Positions 63,867 through 64,000 of a stretch of DNA of 64,000 nucleotides are shown one piece after another. Position 1 is the stretch's first letter. Each line of letters starts with the position of its first letter. The DNA is from Flavobacterium sp. YO12 (GTDB lineage Bacteria; Bacteroidota; Bacteroidia; Flavobacteriales; Flavobacteriaceae). The notes below the pieces were generated by a model. The model made no database searches and was not told the DNA's origin. It saw nothing but the letters and a program-made list of their open reading frames with translations. Location of the stretch: assembly GCF_004119495.1 (NCBI RefSeq), contig NZ_NRQU01000013.1, positions 24,676-88,675 of the forward strand. The letters are read 5' to 3'. The translations under genes were made by a program, and so were the position numbers.

Positions 63867-64000
63867 TTTCCAAGACTACTGTTAAACTACAACTTAAATA
63901 AAGTATACATATTAAAGGTGTTCAACTGTCGAACACGTTGAGTTAATCTTTTTGCGCATTTTTAAATAAAAAAAGTAATTAATTTTAAAATAAAAACACT

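Overview
The window is chromosomal DNA of a low-GC Bacteroidota, almost certainly a Flavobacterium or close relative. The basis is the gene content (SusC/SusD pairs, FecR/ECF sigma pairs, TlpA proteins, a KUP transporter, OxyR next to Dps), the repeated TAnnTTTG promoter element, weak Shine-Dalgarno signals, and the tmRNA tag GENNYALAA. The genus is inferred from gene style, not from a marker-gene comparison. No prophage, CRISPR array, insertion sequence or tRNA gene was recognised.

Region 1 (1-26 kb) is mostly core functions: a truncated SulP anion transporter, divergent dps and oxyR, mnmD, ilvE, a MazG-like pyrophosphohydrolase, an ECF sigma/anti-sigma/sensor-like trio, a Ser/Asn/Arg-rich lipoprotein cut short by a TAG codon, kup, an RsmB-type rRNA methyltransferase, a menE gene broken by one base, a CPBP protease, an ArsC-like protein, a TonB-dependent receptor, fumC, a saccharopine/alanine dehydrogenase-like enzyme, a class-C beta-lactamase-like lipoprotein and ssrA. 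Its intergenic spaces carry several palindromic repeat families.

Region 2 (27-62.7 kb) is accessory and dominated by two similar systems. Cluster A (27.1-40.4 kb, all minus strand) runs ECF sigma, FecR, SusC with STN domain, SusD, an unknown Cys/His-bearing secreted protein, a stand-alone DsbD-alpha-like domain, an M16 metallopeptidase and a TlpA thioredoxin. Cluster B (47.9-62.7 kb) runs ECF sigma (divergent), FecR, SusC with STN domain, SusD, two TlpA thioredoxins, a paralogous M16 peptidase and full-length DsbD. Between them lie pyruvate carboxylase, an SRPBCC-like protein, thioredoxin reductase (trxB) and a class V PLP enzyme related to cysteine desulfurases.

My main hypothesis is that A and B are signal-responsive uptake systems for disulfide-bonded peptides or small proteins. 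SusCD would import the substrate. TlpA proteins, fed electrons by the TrxB, thioredoxin and DsbD chain, would open disulfides. The M16 enzymes would cut the reduced peptide, and released cysteine could reach the class V PLP enzyme. The gene content is seen; the function is inference.

Region 3 (62.7-64 kb) is a long gene-poor stretch followed by two small overlapping minus-strand reading frames of unknown function behind a plausible promoter.
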